DNA from: a virus
Virus record (IMG/VR): IMGVR_UViG_3300020020_000062
Coordinates: 1 to 46,385 of that record
Direction: 5' to 3' (one strand)
DNA: 46,385 nucleotides
Positions 1-7,125 of the stretch are shown piece by piece. Position 1 is the first letter of the stretch. Each line of letters starts with the position of its first letter. The translations under genes were made by a program, and so were the position numbers. The notes below the pieces were generated by a model, which saw nothing but the letters and a program-made list of their open reading frames with translations, had not been told where the DNA came from and searched no databases.

Positions 1-26
1 TTTTTTATTATATAATCCAAACTATA

Positions 27-59
27 AGCCGTCAAGGCTTTGACATTGACAAGACGGCT
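27..59. repeat. Inverted repeat overlapping the first promoter
   Basis: AGCCGTC at 27-33 is the reverse complement of GACGGCT at 53-59, a 7-bp stem with a 19-nt loop. The right arm adjoins the TTGACA hexamer at 46-51, so this could be an operator or a hairpin at the end of upstream transcription. There is no T-run after it, so an intrinsic terminator is unlikely. The function is inferred. Confidence 0.4.
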
Positions 60-74
60 CGGACCTGGTAGCAT
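46..74 (+). promoter_or_regulatory. Candidate sigma70-type early promoter
   Basis: TTGACA at 46-51 matches the -35 consensus exactly. It is followed after 17 bp by TAGCAT at 69-74, which matches four of six positions of TATAAT. It points toward the first rightward gene at 171. This is a sequence match only, with no transcript evidence. Confidence 0.5.
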
Positions 75-106
75 GGGGGGAGAGGGAGAGGGTGTCTGTC
101 AGCCGA

Positions 107-137
107 TTGACACCACTTATATAATCGATTGTATAAT
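107..137 (+). promoter_or_regulatory. Second candidate early promoter
   Basis: TTGACA at 107-112 is followed after 19 bp by a perfect TATAAT at 132-137; another TATAAT lies at 120-125. The 19-bp spacing is long for sigma70 but tolerated. The -10 element sits about 34 bp before the ATG at 171, which is a sensible leader length. Confidence 0.45.
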
Positions 138-170
138 CCCTCAAGACTTTTTGATTATGGTAGGAATAAA

Positions 171-446
171 ATGAGTAGGAAAAAAGCAAATCACATTCAC
201 AAATATCGATTAGTGGATATTGGGTTCTCTAAGGTTCAATCATGCGCGGTTCCTGATTGTAACCATCATATGCCGTCTCACCTATCAAAGTTATTGATTG
301 GGCGCGCTAGCATTTGTTGGGAATGCAATGAGGAATTTGCCATGAATGAAGATAATCTCAAGGAAGAATTTCCTAAGTGTCTTACTTGTAAGAATCCTGA
401 ATTAATGGGACAAGCTTCTACGATTGATAAGATATTTGATCGTTAG
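171..446 (+). CDS. Zinc-binding phage protein, three CxxC-type knuckles
   Basis: First gene of the rightward unit, 91 residues from the ATG at 171. I chose this start over an in-frame TTG at 129 because GGTAGG lies six bases before the ATG, and because the TTG falls inside the TATAAT promoter box. The protein starts basic (MSRKKANHIHK) and then has CAVPDC, CWEC and CLTC pairs, which suggest one or two zinc knuckles. No enzyme motif is visible. Being first after the promoters, it may be an early host-takeover or regulatory protein; that is inference. The family is not recognised beyond the zinc pattern. Confidence 0.75.
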   Translation: MSRKKANHIHKYRLVDIGFSKVQSCAVPDCNHHMPSHLSKLLIGRASICWECNEEFAMNEDNLKEEFPKCLTCKNPELMGQASTIDKIFDR

Positions 447-464
447 TCTTTAGAGGCCAACGAA

Positions 465-656
465 ATGGAAAAAGAATTTTGCGTTGATTATTATGATGCT
501 GATGGTGATGTTTGTTCACCACGTTTTAATACGGCGGAAGAAGCATTAGAATTTGTAAAGAATCTTCCACGTAAGCCGGATGCAGAACTAATTGGCGTTT
601 CGTGGAATGATTTAGATTTAAAAGAATGGTTTGCTACTAAAGGGACTAAGCACTAA
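465..656 (+). CDS. Small acidic hypothetical protein
   Basis: A 63-residue protein with GAGG eight bases before its ATG. It reads as a compact alpha/beta protein with an acidic N-terminal part (DYYDADGDV), a predicted helix around residues 23-34 and a basic end. No known family or catalytic motif is visible. Its stop codon TAA overlaps the next ATG as TAATG, so translation is probably coupled. Function unknown. Confidence 0.65.
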   Translation: MEKEFCVDYYDADGDVCSPRFNTAEEALEFVKNLPRKPDAELIGVSWNDLDLKEWFATKGTKH

Positions 657-832
657 TGAAACTAACATTTACCCATAAAGTTCATGGTAACAAAACTTCA
701 ATAGTAGTGTTACCTGAATTAAATGTAGTAACCTTACGCGCTTGTATTGATTCAGCAATGAGGCAATTGCGTAAGCAAACTAACCTTAATATTAGTCCTC
801 TTAATATAGTGGTTAGTATTGAAAAGGAATAG
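656..832 (+). CDS. Small hypothetical protein, coupled to upstream gene
   Basis: A 58-residue open frame beginning MKLTFTHKVHG and ending VVSIEKE. It starts on the A of the preceding TAA (TAATG) and has no Shine-Dalgarno of its own, so it depends on re-initiating ribosomes. The pattern of beta strands flanking one helix (LRACIDSAMRQLRK) suggests a small folded domain. No family is recognised. It fills the gap between its neighbours, with only three bases before the next ATG, which supports it being a real gene. Confidence 0.6.
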   Translation: MKLTFTHKVHGNKTSIVVLPELNVVTLRACIDSAMRQLRKQTNLNISPLNIVVSIEKE

Positions 833-835
833 ATA

Positions 836-1021
836 ATGAATTACATCTTACGCACTTCCGATGCTCATATGTGGCTTAGGGATGTTTACCAGATTATTCC
901 TACTTCAGATGATGTAGCGATTGTTACTTATGCTGATGGTAGAACTGAGACTATACCAGATGTTAAATGGTATTCAGTTCTTCATCATGCTTTTCGTAGG
1001 ATTCCGCAGGTTTTTAATTAG
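836..1021 (+). CDS. Small hypothetical protein
   Basis: A 61-residue protein with a central beta-hairpin-like stretch (VAIVTYADGRTETI) and a basic C-terminal helix (LHHAFRRIPQ). It starts three bases after the previous stop. The codon use (TTACGC, GATGCT) matches its neighbours. No domain is recognised and no function can be proposed from sequence. Confidence 0.6.
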   Translation: MNYILRTSDAHMWLRDVYQIIPTSDDVAIVTYADGRTETIPDVKWYSVLHHAFRRIPQVFN

Positions 1022-1032
1022 GAGATAATACA

Positions 1033-1194
1033 ATGTTTAAGTGCCAATCTTGCAGTAATACTACTAAGCATAATGAACCACAAACCAAGTGTGTAACAGA
1101 ATGGTATGAGGATAAGAATATTAAGAAAGAAATTAGTATTTGTACTAAGTGTGCTGGTATTAATTGGGTTCCTCCTACAGTAGCGGATAACTAA
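1033..1194 (+). CDS. Zinc-ribbon microprotein
   Basis: A 53-residue protein starting MFKCQSC with a second pair CTKC at residues 37-40, a classic two-knuckle zinc ribbon with about 30 residues between the pairs. GGAG lies eight bases before the ATG. The fold is supported by the sequence, but the target (DNA, RNA or protein) cannot be told. It is one of many CxxC microproteins in this arm and the last gene before a 79-bp gap with a 10-bp inverted repeat. Confidence 0.7.
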   Translation: MFKCQSCSNTTKHNEPQTKCVTEWYEDKNIKKEISICTKCAGINWVPPTVADN

Positions 1195-1203
1195 TTTTTA
1201 GCT

Positions 1204-1239
1204 CTGTCTTTAGTTTCTCATTATAGACCCTAAAGACAG
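1204..1239. repeat. 10-bp perfect inverted repeat in an intergenic gap
   Basis: CTGTCTTTAG at 1204-1213 and CTAAAGACAG at 1230-1239 are perfect reverse complements with a 16-nt loop. The hairpin lies between the stop at 1194 and the ATG at 1274. No T-run follows on the + strand, so it is more likely an mRNA-processing, stability or operator element than a terminator. Confidence 0.5.
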
Positions 1240-1273
1240 TGTTAATGGTTATGTTACCTTCGGAGAAAATTTA

Positions 1274-1483
1274 ATGGCTATCTTCAACGCAACGGAACTA
1301 AAAAACAAAGCTGCAAAGTTAGCAGATATTGAAAACCGTGAATACGTTGTGATTGTTAAATCAGGTGCCATTAGACCGTTACGCGATTCCGATGATGCTT
1401 TACCAGCATGTTTAGGTATTGATAATAAACCAATTTTAATTTACCGTAATTGCCAATTCTGTTGGCAAAATAAATTGGCATGA
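1274..1483 (+). CDS. Small hypothetical protein with C-terminal CxxC
   Basis: A 69-residue protein with GGAG nine bases before the ATG. The N-terminal 20 residues look helical and lysine-rich (ELKNKAAKLADIENREY). The C-terminus carries CQFCW, a single CxxC pair, with another Cys at PACLG, so metal binding is possible but incomplete. The family is not recognised. It restarts the operon after the 1204-1239 hairpin. Confidence 0.6.
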   Translation: MAIFNATELKNKAAKLADIENREYVVIVKSGAIRPLRDSDDALPACLGIDNKPILIYRNCQFCWQNKLA

Positions 1484-1504
1484 TATTATTTTTAGGAGCC
1501 TAAC

Positions 1505-1696
1505 ATGAATGATCCCATGATTGAACGTCGAATTACATTACAAGTTTTGGTTAGATATAATCCTAATGAAATTGAACATAGTTTTGCTCCAACAGATAGA
1601 ATGAAACGTGTAATTGAAGCTATTACGAATATGGAAGTAGTTAAATGGGAAATTATTCGTAATGCTCCATCTATATTTACTGACTACGTTCCATGA
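1505..1696 (+). CDS. Small hypothetical protein
   Basis: A 63-residue protein preceded by AGGAG six bases before the ATG. A beta strand (RRITLQVLVRYNP) is followed by a helix (DRMKRVIEAITNM) and another strand, giving a small alpha/beta protein. No known domain is visible. The final codon overlaps the next gene as ATGA, indicating coupled translation. Confidence 0.6.
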   Translation: MNDPMIERRITLQVLVRYNPNEIEHSFAPTDRMKRVIEAITNMEVVKWEIIRNAPSIFTDYVP

Positions 1697-2535
1697 ATTG
1701 TTGGGTTTGCACCATTCCACAAGATAGAATCTTTTGTGGAGTAATTTGCTCTAATCTTTATTACCGTTACTTTCAGCGGATTAAAATTATGAATCACTCC
1801 TTCGTATTACCTCGCATCGGTGACAAGAGTAAATGCGAGAAGTGTAAACGTGTTTATACAGACCATACTGTATTAGCAGTATGTGATTCTTGTGGCGCCA
1901 AAGGTTCATGTAATTATTATGAATCTGGTGAAATGCTTCTTTGTGATAAGCCTGATGGTTGCAGTGAAAAGCATGAGAATGCCTTACGCGCTTCCCTCAA
2001 TACTCATACAGAAGTAAAAGAAACAGTCTTAGAACTAGCCAAACGAACGGATTTAAATATTCGTTATAATGGTGATGCTTTTAATGCTAAGACCATAGCT
2101 AATCAGGAAGTGCGTAAAGAAATCTATGCTACTCCAAATTTAACAGAAGCAGAGAAGCATTACAAATATCAAGAGTTTCTATTGGGGCGAGTAATCCACT
2201 TCAGACAAGTAATGTTTAATGCTGATGTAACCAAGTTTGATGCTGGTACGGAAGTTAATGTTGCTCTGTCAGACCTTAGAAACTTTGCCGGTGCATTAGC
2301 AACAGATATTCAATCAAAACTAAAAGAATCTGATAAGACTTATTCGCCAGCAGTAACCCATGCTAAAGTAAGCACTAAAGGTGTTCGTAAGAATACTAAG
2401 TCTGCTAAAGAACGTCTCATTGAAGCATATGCTGAGATGCATGGTATTGATTTAGATGCAGCTAAACGATATGTTGAATTAGGCGGACCACCGAAACCAA
2501 AAGATGATGGTCTTGCTCCGGTGTTAAAATCATGA
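1693..2535 (+). CDS. Zinc-finger protein of unknown function, 280 aa
   Basis: I chose the ATG at 1693 because it overlaps the previous stop as ATGA and keeps the N-terminal cysteine motif CWVC...FCGVICSNLYY, which resembles the phage CxxC...FCSxxC zinc finger. An internal ATG at 1789 is the alternative. A second cluster follows: CEKC near residue 49, CDSC near 67, then CNYY and CDKPDGC. The rest is mostly helical, with lysine-rich C-terminal linkers and GGPPKPKDDG. It sits directly upstream of the SNF2-like helicase, so a DNA-processing accessory role is possible. No family is recognised. Confidence 0.7.
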   Translation: MNCWVCTIPQDRIFCGVICSNLYYRYFQRIKIMNHSFVLPRIGDKSKCEKCKRVYTDHTVLAVCDSCGAKGSCNYYESGEMLLCDKPDGCSEKHENALRASLNTHTEVKETVLELAKRTDLNIRYNGDAFNAKTIANQEVRKEIYATPNLTEAEKHYKYQEFLLGRVIHFRQVMFNADVTKFDAGTEVNVALSDLRNFAGALATDIQSKLKESDKTYSPAVTHAKVSTKGVRKNTKSAKERLIEAYAEMHGIDLDAAKRYVELGGPPKPKDDGLAPVLKS

Positions 2536-2738
2536 ATCCCGTTAAATTAGCATGGAATGATTACCATCTATTTACAGTAAAGCATAATAAGAAGTTTCGT
2601 AAGTATATGTTTCGTCGGTTCTTTATCTTTTGGTGGTTCTTTCCTACGCGCTCTAAACGTAATTATGCTAAGCAATGGAATCACGCACGTAATTATGGTG
2701 CTTATAGTATTGCGTTACCTGTTAGGTCTGTAAAATGA
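2532..2738 (+). CDS. Small basic aromatic-rich hypothetical protein
   Basis: A 68-residue protein rich in Phe, Trp, Tyr, Arg and Lys (FRRFFIFWWFFPTRSKR). The run of aromatics is too short and too flanked by charge to be a confident membrane span, but peripheral membrane binding is possible. It overlaps the gene before (ATGA) and the helicase gene after, so it belongs to the same translational chain. Function unknown. Confidence 0.55.
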   Translation: MNPVKLAWNDYHLFTVKHNKKFRKYMFRRFFIFWWFFPTRSKRNYAKQWNHARNYGAYSIALPVRSVK

Positions 2739-4480
2739 CCGAAACCTTTACTCCTCAGAGATTGTATTCTGATGCTGAAGTTATTTCAGCTACAGATGAA
2801 GCTATAGCTGTTAAAAAGCATTATAACGCACCAACACGTTTACAAGATAAGTGTGAAACCTGTGGAAAAGTTGCAGTTGTCAAAAGTCTTTCAATTGTTG
2901 CAGTATCTTCAGGTAGAAAAAAGGTTATCCAACTTGAGTGCGGTCATTTCATTTTCCAAGACGCGCAATCAACTTCTGCTTTCGAGACTATCACTTTTGA
3001 TGGCTCTCCTGATTGTAAACACTTATGGGGCACCGCTAAGTCTCGCACTATTTGTCAAATTTGCTCTGCACGTCGTCTTTATGAATATCAAGTTAAAGGC
3101 GCTCAATTTCTAGAAGAAGCAAATGGTAGAGGTGCCTTATTTGATGAACAGGGTCTTGGAAAAACTATTCAAGCCCTAGCTTATTTAAAGTTTCATGAAA
3201 ATGATGCATGGCCTTATCTTTGGGTAACTAAATCTGGTATTAAGTTTCAGCATGCTAAAGAAATCGTTAGAGTTTTAGGAAAGCATGCATTACCTCAAGT
3301 ATTGCAAAAGGGAACAGATACATTAATACCTGGCATGAGTGGTTATCTTTGTTCATATGATATCTTTCGTCGTCTTAAGAACTTAGAAATGTTCAAGGAA
3401 GCTGGAGTTAAAAGTGTCATCCTTGACGAAGTACAAGCTATTAAAAATCCAGATTCAAGTCGAACACAATCAGTTCGTAAAGCAGTTAGGGACATTGGCA
3501 AGGTTATACCGACTAGTGGGACACCATGGAAAAATCGTGGTAGCGAATTCTTCGTTGTCCTTAACTTACTTGATCCTAAACTTTTTGGTAATTATGAAGC
3601 CTTCAAACGTAATGACGTTGCTTACTACTATGAAGGAAACAGAGAAAAAGAGGGTGGTCTACGTAATCCTGTGGAATTTAAGAAAAAGATTGCTCATATT
3701 GCGATTAGGCGTGAAAGAATAGAAGTAATGCCAGAATTGCCTCTCATTAGTAGAAACAAGCTAACAGTAGAGGTTCCTGATTATGCGCGCAAGGCATACA
3801 AAGAAAACGAAGATGCTTTAGTTAATATGTATAATCAGGCAGTTATCGATGGAGAAGAAGATTCATTCGAGACTCAACAGAAGATAATGCAAAACTTGAT
3901 AATCATGCGTGCTATCGTAGGCATGGCTAAAGTTGATGCTACTTGTGAATTTGCCCAAGAATTTTTAGAAGAGACCGATAGAAAGCTAGTTATCTTCGTT
4001 CATCATATCGATGTTGGTAAGGCAATGTTCGCGCGTATGCAAACTTGGTGCGTGGAAGAAAATGTTCCTCAGCCATTGGTACTTACTGCGAGTCTATCAT
4101 CAGAAGAAAGATTTCATGTTCAGGAGCAATTTAATAGTCCTTATAAGAGACTAATGATTGCTTCTACTTTAGCATCAGGTGAAGGATTAAACCTTCAAAC
4201 TTGTTCAGATTGTGTTATTCATGAAAGACAATGGAATCCAGCCAATGAAGAACAAGTGGAAGGCCGTTTCATCCGCATTGGACAGATGGCTACTGCTGTT
4301 ACTGCTACTTATGTTCATGGCGACGATACAATTGATACTATCTTGGATAGTATTGTCGAAGCAAAGCGTAGGGAATTCGCTAATGCCATGAATAAAGCAG
4401 GTTATGTTCAGACTTGGCAAGAAGATAGTATCGTTAAACAACTTGCTCAAGCACTAGCTAATCGTAGGAGAAAATCATGA
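2735..4480 (+). CDS. SNF2-family DNA helicase/ATPase with N-terminal zinc module
   Basis: A 581-residue superfamily-2 ATPase expected to translocate on duplex DNA or remodel DNA-protein complexes during phage replication or recombination. Motif I is DEQGLGKT (137-144). Motif II is DEVQ (231-234) in place of DEAH. SGTPWKNR (261-268) is motif III. The C-terminal RecA lobe has LVIFVHH (418-424), SGEGLNLQ (481-488) and QWNPANEEQ followed by RFIRIGQ (511-517), the SNF2 motifs V and VI. Before the helicase core lie CETC (40-43), CGH (69-71), Cys94 and CQIC (107-110), a zinc-binding module. It overlaps both neighbours by four bases. It acts in the cytoplasm; its partner proteins are unknown. Confidence 0.92.
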   Translation: MTETFTPQRLYSDAEVISATDEAIAVKKHYNAPTRLQDKCETCGKVAVVKSLSIVAVSSGRKKVIQLECGHFIFQDAQSTSAFETITFDGSPDCKHLWGTAKSRTICQICSARRLYEYQVKGAQFLEEANGRGALFDEQGLGKTIQALAYLKFHENDAWPYLWVTKSGIKFQHAKEIVRVLGKHALPQVLQKGTDTLIPGMSGYLCSYDIFRRLKNLEMFKEAGVKSVILDEVQAIKNPDSSRTQSVRKAVRDIGKVIPTSGTPWKNRGSEFFVVLNLLDPKLFGNYEAFKRNDVAYYYEGNREKEGGLRNPVEFKKKIAHIAIRRERIEVMPELPLISRNKLTVEVPDYARKAYKENEDALVNMYNQAVIDGEEDSFETQQKIMQNLIIMRAIVGMAKVDATCEFAQEFLEETDRKLVIFVHHIDVGKAMFARMQTWCVEENVPQPLVLTASLSSEERFHVQEQFNSPYKRLMIASTLASGEGLNLQTCSDCVIHERQWNPANEEQVEGRFIRIGQMATAVTATYVHGDDTIDTILDSIVEAKRREFANAMNKAGYVQTWQEDSIVKQLAQALANRRRKS

Positions 4481-4704
4481 CTAGAGAAGAACATATTAAA
4501 TGGTGTAAGCAACGCGCGATTCAAGAGTATGATTTTTATAAAGGCGGTAGTGAAGGACAACATAATGGACTCACTTCAATGATGAGTGATTTACGTAAAC
4601 ATCCAGAAACTAATAGTGAAGCTTTAGTTAGCCTTTGCGTGTTTCAGATGAGGACACCAATGAACCGACAAACATTCGTTAATTTTCTTAATGGATTTAA
4701 TTAA
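4477..4704 (+). CDS. Conserved small phage protein (MTREEHIKWCKQRA type)
   Basis: A 75-residue protein opening MTREEHIKWCKQRAIQEYDF and followed by a segment with SMMSDLRKHPET. This pattern recurs in small replication-region proteins of many phages, from memory, but no biochemical role is assigned. It is probably all-helical. It starts inside the helicase stop (ATGA) and ends directly before the next ATG. Confidence 0.7.
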   Translation: MTREEHIKWCKQRAIQEYDFYKGGSEGQHNGLTSMMSDLRKHPETNSEALVSLCVFQMRTPMNRQTFVNFLNGFN

Positions 4705-4860
4705 ATGACAGTAAATGAACTTCTTAATCATCTTATGGTTCTCTTGCAGCAACAAAAGATTACTGGTCAAACCAAAGTGGTTGTTAATACATCCTCTCTA
4801 GGTTATATGCCAGTTGAACAAGTAGCCCGTGATGATGAGTATGTAGTTCTGGAGTTTTAA
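4705..4860 (+). CDS. Small hypothetical protein
   Basis: A 51-residue frame with ATG immediately after the previous TAA. It begins with a helix (VNELLNHLMVLLQQQ), then two beta strands (KVVVNTSSLGYMPVEQVARDDEYVVLEF). This helix-strand layout resembles a small phage family that gives a predicted helix followed by a conserved V-strand. The assignment is tentative. Its placement in a fully packed operon supports expression. Confidence 0.55.
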   Translation: MTVNELLNHLMVLLQQQKITGQTKVVVNTSSLGYMPVEQVARDDEYVVLEF

Positions 4861-4862
4861 TA

Positions 4863-5069
4863 ATGAATATTGAAATAATGTACAAACTTACACCACCTAA
4901 TGAACATGGTGATAATAATTATCATCGTCGCTCTGTGGTGATTGAAAAGTTTTTCAGTGTTATTCATCTTAGAGAACTTTATCCCTTTTTAGTTATTGAA
5001 GGGCTAAGTGAACAAAAAGGTGAGATTAGACTAGAAGATATCATTTGTATTAAGGTATTAAGCAAATGA
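4863..5069 (+). CDS. Small hypothetical protein
   Basis: A 68-residue protein, two bases after the previous stop and overlapping the next start by four bases. It reads as beta-rich (MYKLTPPNE, RRSVVIEKFFSVI, GEIRLEDIICIKVL). No motif points to an activity. Coupled translation with the two zinc-ribbon genes downstream is likely. Confidence 0.55.
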   Translation: MNIEIMYKLTPPNEHGDNNYHRRSVVIEKFFSVIHLRELYPFLVIEGLSEQKGEIRLEDIICIKVLSK

Positions 5070-5179
5070 CATGCCCAAAATGTGGTAGTAAGAATGTTAC
5101 CGAAGTATATCGTCCAGAGGTTTATGAATATGATTACATTTGTCATATTTGTGATCATAAATGGGATAAAAAGAAATGA
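5066..5179 (+). CDS. Zinc-ribbon microprotein 1 of a tandem pair
   Basis: A 37-residue protein, MTCPKCGSKN then CHIC at residues 26-29, a minimal zinc ribbon with 20 residues between the pairs. It overlaps the gene before (ATGA) and the gene after (ATGA). The next gene opens MTCPHCSN, so the two look like a tandem duplication. The fold is clear but the partner is not. Proteins of this size usually work as adaptors. Confidence 0.65.
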   Translation: MTCPKCGSKNVTEVYRPEVYEYDYICHICDHKWDKKK

Positions 5180-5298
5180 CCTGTCCCCATTGTTCTAACG
5201 CTGATAAGTCAATGATTGAGTTACTTAAAGAGAATCTTAGAGAAATCCTATATCTTTGTAGTGTTTGTGGTAAGACTTTTCTTATAGTAAAGAAATAA
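5176..5298 (+). CDS. Zinc-ribbon microprotein 2 of a tandem pair
   Basis: A 40-residue protein, MTCPHCSN and CSVCGKTF, with a helical linker (SMIELLKENLREILYL) between the two CxxC pairs. It is a diverged neighbour of the 37-residue ribbon just upstream, with the same opening and similar length. Start and stop are fixed by overlaps on both sides. Function unknown. Confidence 0.65.
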   Translation: MTCPHCSNADKSMIELLKENLREILYLCSVCGKTFLIVKK

Positions 5299-5300
5299 TC

Positions 5301-5507
5301 ATGTGTTACCTAAAGTTCCATAAATGCAAGTTTTGTTCTGTTGAATATCCTTGCAATCTTCCTAACTATGTTTGTCCCTCTATTAATGCAGATAGAGAAG
5401 CGGATATGTGTAAGGATTGTCTAAAGGAATTAGAAGAGCGTATTCAGAAGTATCGTTTTGATATTGCTCTCATTACTTTAGAAGAAATTATGGAGTATGA
5501 AGGATGA
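5301..5507 (+). CDS. Zinc-binding small protein
   Basis: A 68-residue protein with CKFC (9-12), Cys18 and Cys25, then CKDC (37-40), followed by a helical C-terminus rich in Glu. This is the third zinc-type microprotein in a row. It starts two bases after the previous stop and its own stop overlaps the next start (ATGA). It probably binds one or two zinc ions. No family assigned. Confidence 0.65.
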   Translation: MCYLKFHKCKFCSVEYPCNLPNYVCPSINADREADMCKDCLKELEERIQKYRFDIALITLEEIMEYEG

Positions 5508-5680
5508 ATGATGATCTTGGAATTTCATTATCTAGATTACTTCTAAGATTAACAGAAGCAACATTACTAAATCCTGAAAGTAGAAGTCAGGTTAGTCGTA
5601 AGCAGATTAATCACGACTATAAAGTTGTAAAGAAATATCTTAAAACAGAAATTAACAGACGGAGTAATGAAAATGAATAG
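5504..5680 (+). CDS. Small helical hypothetical protein
   Basis: A 58-residue frame starting MNDDLGISLSRLLLRL and ending NRRSNENE. It is predicted to be two amphipathic helices with a basic C-terminal one (HDYKVVKKYLKTEINRR), which could bind nucleic acid or a protein partner. It overlaps the gene before by four bases and the gene after by eight. No domain recognised. Confidence 0.55.
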   Translation: MNDDLGISLSRLLLRLTEATLLNPESRSQVSRKQINHDYKVVKKYLKTEINRRSNENE

Positions 5681-5879
5681 ATACTATACAGACAAAGTAG
5701 TAGCTATTAACCTTGATGGTATTCGTTGTGTTACTCGAATTGATGGTTACTCTAGAGGTTTTTGCATTCAGGTAACATACAAAGGTAATAACTTTAATCT
5801 CACCTATCCAACTGAAGGCGAAAGAGAATTTGCATTTGGTGAAATTCTTAAAGCATTAGGTGAACGGAAAACCAGATGA
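5673..5879 (+). CDS. Small hypothetical protein
   Basis: A 68-residue product beginning MNRYYTDKVVAIN. An ATG two codons earlier at 5667 is possible, but GGAG at 5661-5664 is eight bases from the ATG at 5673 and only two from the earlier one, so the later start fits better. It reads as beta strands (KVVAINLDGIRCVTRI, GFCIQVTYKGNNFNLTY) with a C-terminal helix. Function unknown. Overlaps the nuclease gene by ATGA. Confidence 0.55.
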   Translation: MNRYYTDKVVAINLDGIRCVTRIDGYSRGFCIQVTYKGNNFNLTYPTEGEREFAFGEILKALGERKTR

Positions 5880-6832
5880 CTAATGCAATAGAAGAACCAG
5901 TAGTTAAAGAAGGGAAAGTTTCGAATGTTATATTCGATTCCCAACTTCTATCTACCCTTATGTCTTGTCCGAGAAAGGCTAATCTTACTTTCAATGAACA
6001 ATGGACAAATAAAGGTGGTAAGTCTAATAGTTTAGAAGTTGGTTCACTCGCACATGTCATCCTAGAGTTTTATTCTAAAGCAATAATGAATGGTAAGCTT
6101 AGGAATGATGCAATTGATGAAGGTTTCGCGGCTGGTAAAGAGTATGTTGTTGGTTATCATCCCGATAACAAATATATTACTGACCCCAGTGAAATTGGAA
6201 TTAAGAATACCCCATTAGAAACATATGATGGGATGCCTGCATATGTTATTCCAGTAGACCGCGCCGTTGCTACAATGGTCGAATATTTTGACTATTATAG
6301 AAATGACATGTGGACTATCATTGGAGTAGAAGACGTACGCGGTCGAGTAATCTATGAAGACGAGGAATTGCGTATTATTTGGAAAGCTAAGTATGATTTA
6401 ATAGTAGATACTAATGCTGGTCTTTCTTCTGTTGATAGAAAAACAAGCAAGCAAAGAAAAGATACCGTTGAATTAAATAATCAGTTCATTGGTCAAGGAA
6501 CAATTCTTCATTCACAGAACGTTATTATTGATAAAATCGGTTGGCAGAAGACTCTAAAGCCACAAGAGAAGTTTACTCGTCCTGTTCTTAGTTATTCACC
6601 GGACATAATGGCGGAATGGACACAAGAAATTGTACCCTATTACGCGCGTATGTGGGTGGCATATCAAGACGCTGGATACTTTCCTCCTAACTATACCTCA
6701 TGTGAAAACAAGTATGGTCTCTGTAATTACTACAAGGATGTTTGTAGGATGGACCGTAGTATGAGAGAAGAAAGTTTGAAAGTATTCTTTGATGTTGGAA
6801 AGAAATGGGATATTAATAATGACGATGACTAA
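5876..6832 (+). CDS. PD-(D/E)XK nuclease, Cas4/RecB-like, with iron-sulfur cysteines
   Basis: A 318-residue nuclease expected to resect or process DNA ends in phage recombination. The active-site path is visible: GSLAH with His60, KYD with Asp174, VDRKT with Asp187 and Lys189, and NNQFIGQ with Gln203/Gln207. Cys31 (SCPRK) together with Cys276, Cys283 and Cys290 matches the four-cysteine iron-sulfur staple of Cas4/AddB-type exonucleases. It lies in the same operon as a SNF2 helicase and a Sak4-like ATPase, a typical phage recombination set. No CRISPR array is present, so a Cas4 role in spacer acquisition is not indicated. Confidence 0.88.
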   Translation: MTNAIEEPVVKEGKVSNVIFDSQLLSTLMSCPRKANLTFNEQWTNKGGKSNSLEVGSLAHVILEFYSKAIMNGKLRNDAIDEGFAAGKEYVVGYHPDNKYITDPSEIGIKNTPLETYDGMPAYVIPVDRAVATMVEYFDYYRNDMWTIIGVEDVRGRVIYEDEELRIIWKAKYDLIVDTNAGLSSVDRKTSKQRKDTVELNNQFIGQGTILHSQNVIIDKIGWQKTLKPQEKFTRPVLSYSPDIMAEWTQEIVPYYARMWVAYQDAGYFPPNYTSCENKYGLCNYYKDVCRMDRSMREESLKVFFDVGKKWDINNDDD

Positions 6833-7016
6833 TTTAATGCAAAATAAACGATATTTAGGTGATGGGGTTTATGCTGAATATGATGGATATGGTATTGTTC
6901 TCACTACATCAAATGGTATAGAAGAAACTAATAAAATTTATTTTGAAGATGAAGTAGTGCGCGCGCTTCTAGAGTTTATTGATACAATTAGGCGTAAAGA
7001 AAATGATCCTGATTAA
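6819..7016 (+). CDS. Conserved small phage protein (RYLGDGVYAEYDG type)
   Basis: A 65-residue protein with KRYLGDGVYAEYDGYGIVL and then EDEVVRALLEFID. This YLGDGVY pattern is one I recognise from many small phage proteins of unknown function, where it forms a beta-sheet followed by a helix. ATGs at 6819, 6825 and 6837 are possible starts; 6819 overlaps the nuclease stop region and was chosen. No activity is known. Confidence 0.7.
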   Translation: MTMTNLMQNKRYLGDGVYAEYDGYGIVLTTSNGIEETNKIYFEDEVVRALLEFIDTIRRKENDPD

Positions 7017-7125
7017 GTATTGGGAAAGGTTCCTCTTAATTATTAGTTTACCAGTATACTTAGTAATGGGTATGATTGCTGGCCTAGCTTATTGGTTTGA
7101 TGATTGGGATGGTACTAAAAAATGA
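7003..7125 (+). CDS. Single-span membrane microprotein
   Basis: A 40-residue protein with one clear transmembrane helix (LLIISLPVYLVMGMIAGLAY), a short basic N-terminus (MILIKYWER) and an acidic C-terminus (DDWDGTKK). By the positive-inside rule the N-terminus should be cytoplasmic. It overlaps the gene before by 14 bases and the gene after as ATGA. It could be an early inner-membrane effector, for example affecting host defence or superinfection, but nothing in the sequence settles this. Confidence 0.6.
   Translation: MILIKYWERFLLIISLPVYLVMGMIAGLAYWFDDWDGTKK

Noticed and set aside
4205-4450. A leftward frame antisense to the SNF2 helicase C-terminus
   Set aside because: Opposite a conserved helicase motif region with no supporting signals; a shadow frame.
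5876-6832. Cas4 role in CRISPR adaptation
   Set aside because: No cas1/cas2 genes or repeat array nearby; a phage recombination nuclease is the simpler reading.
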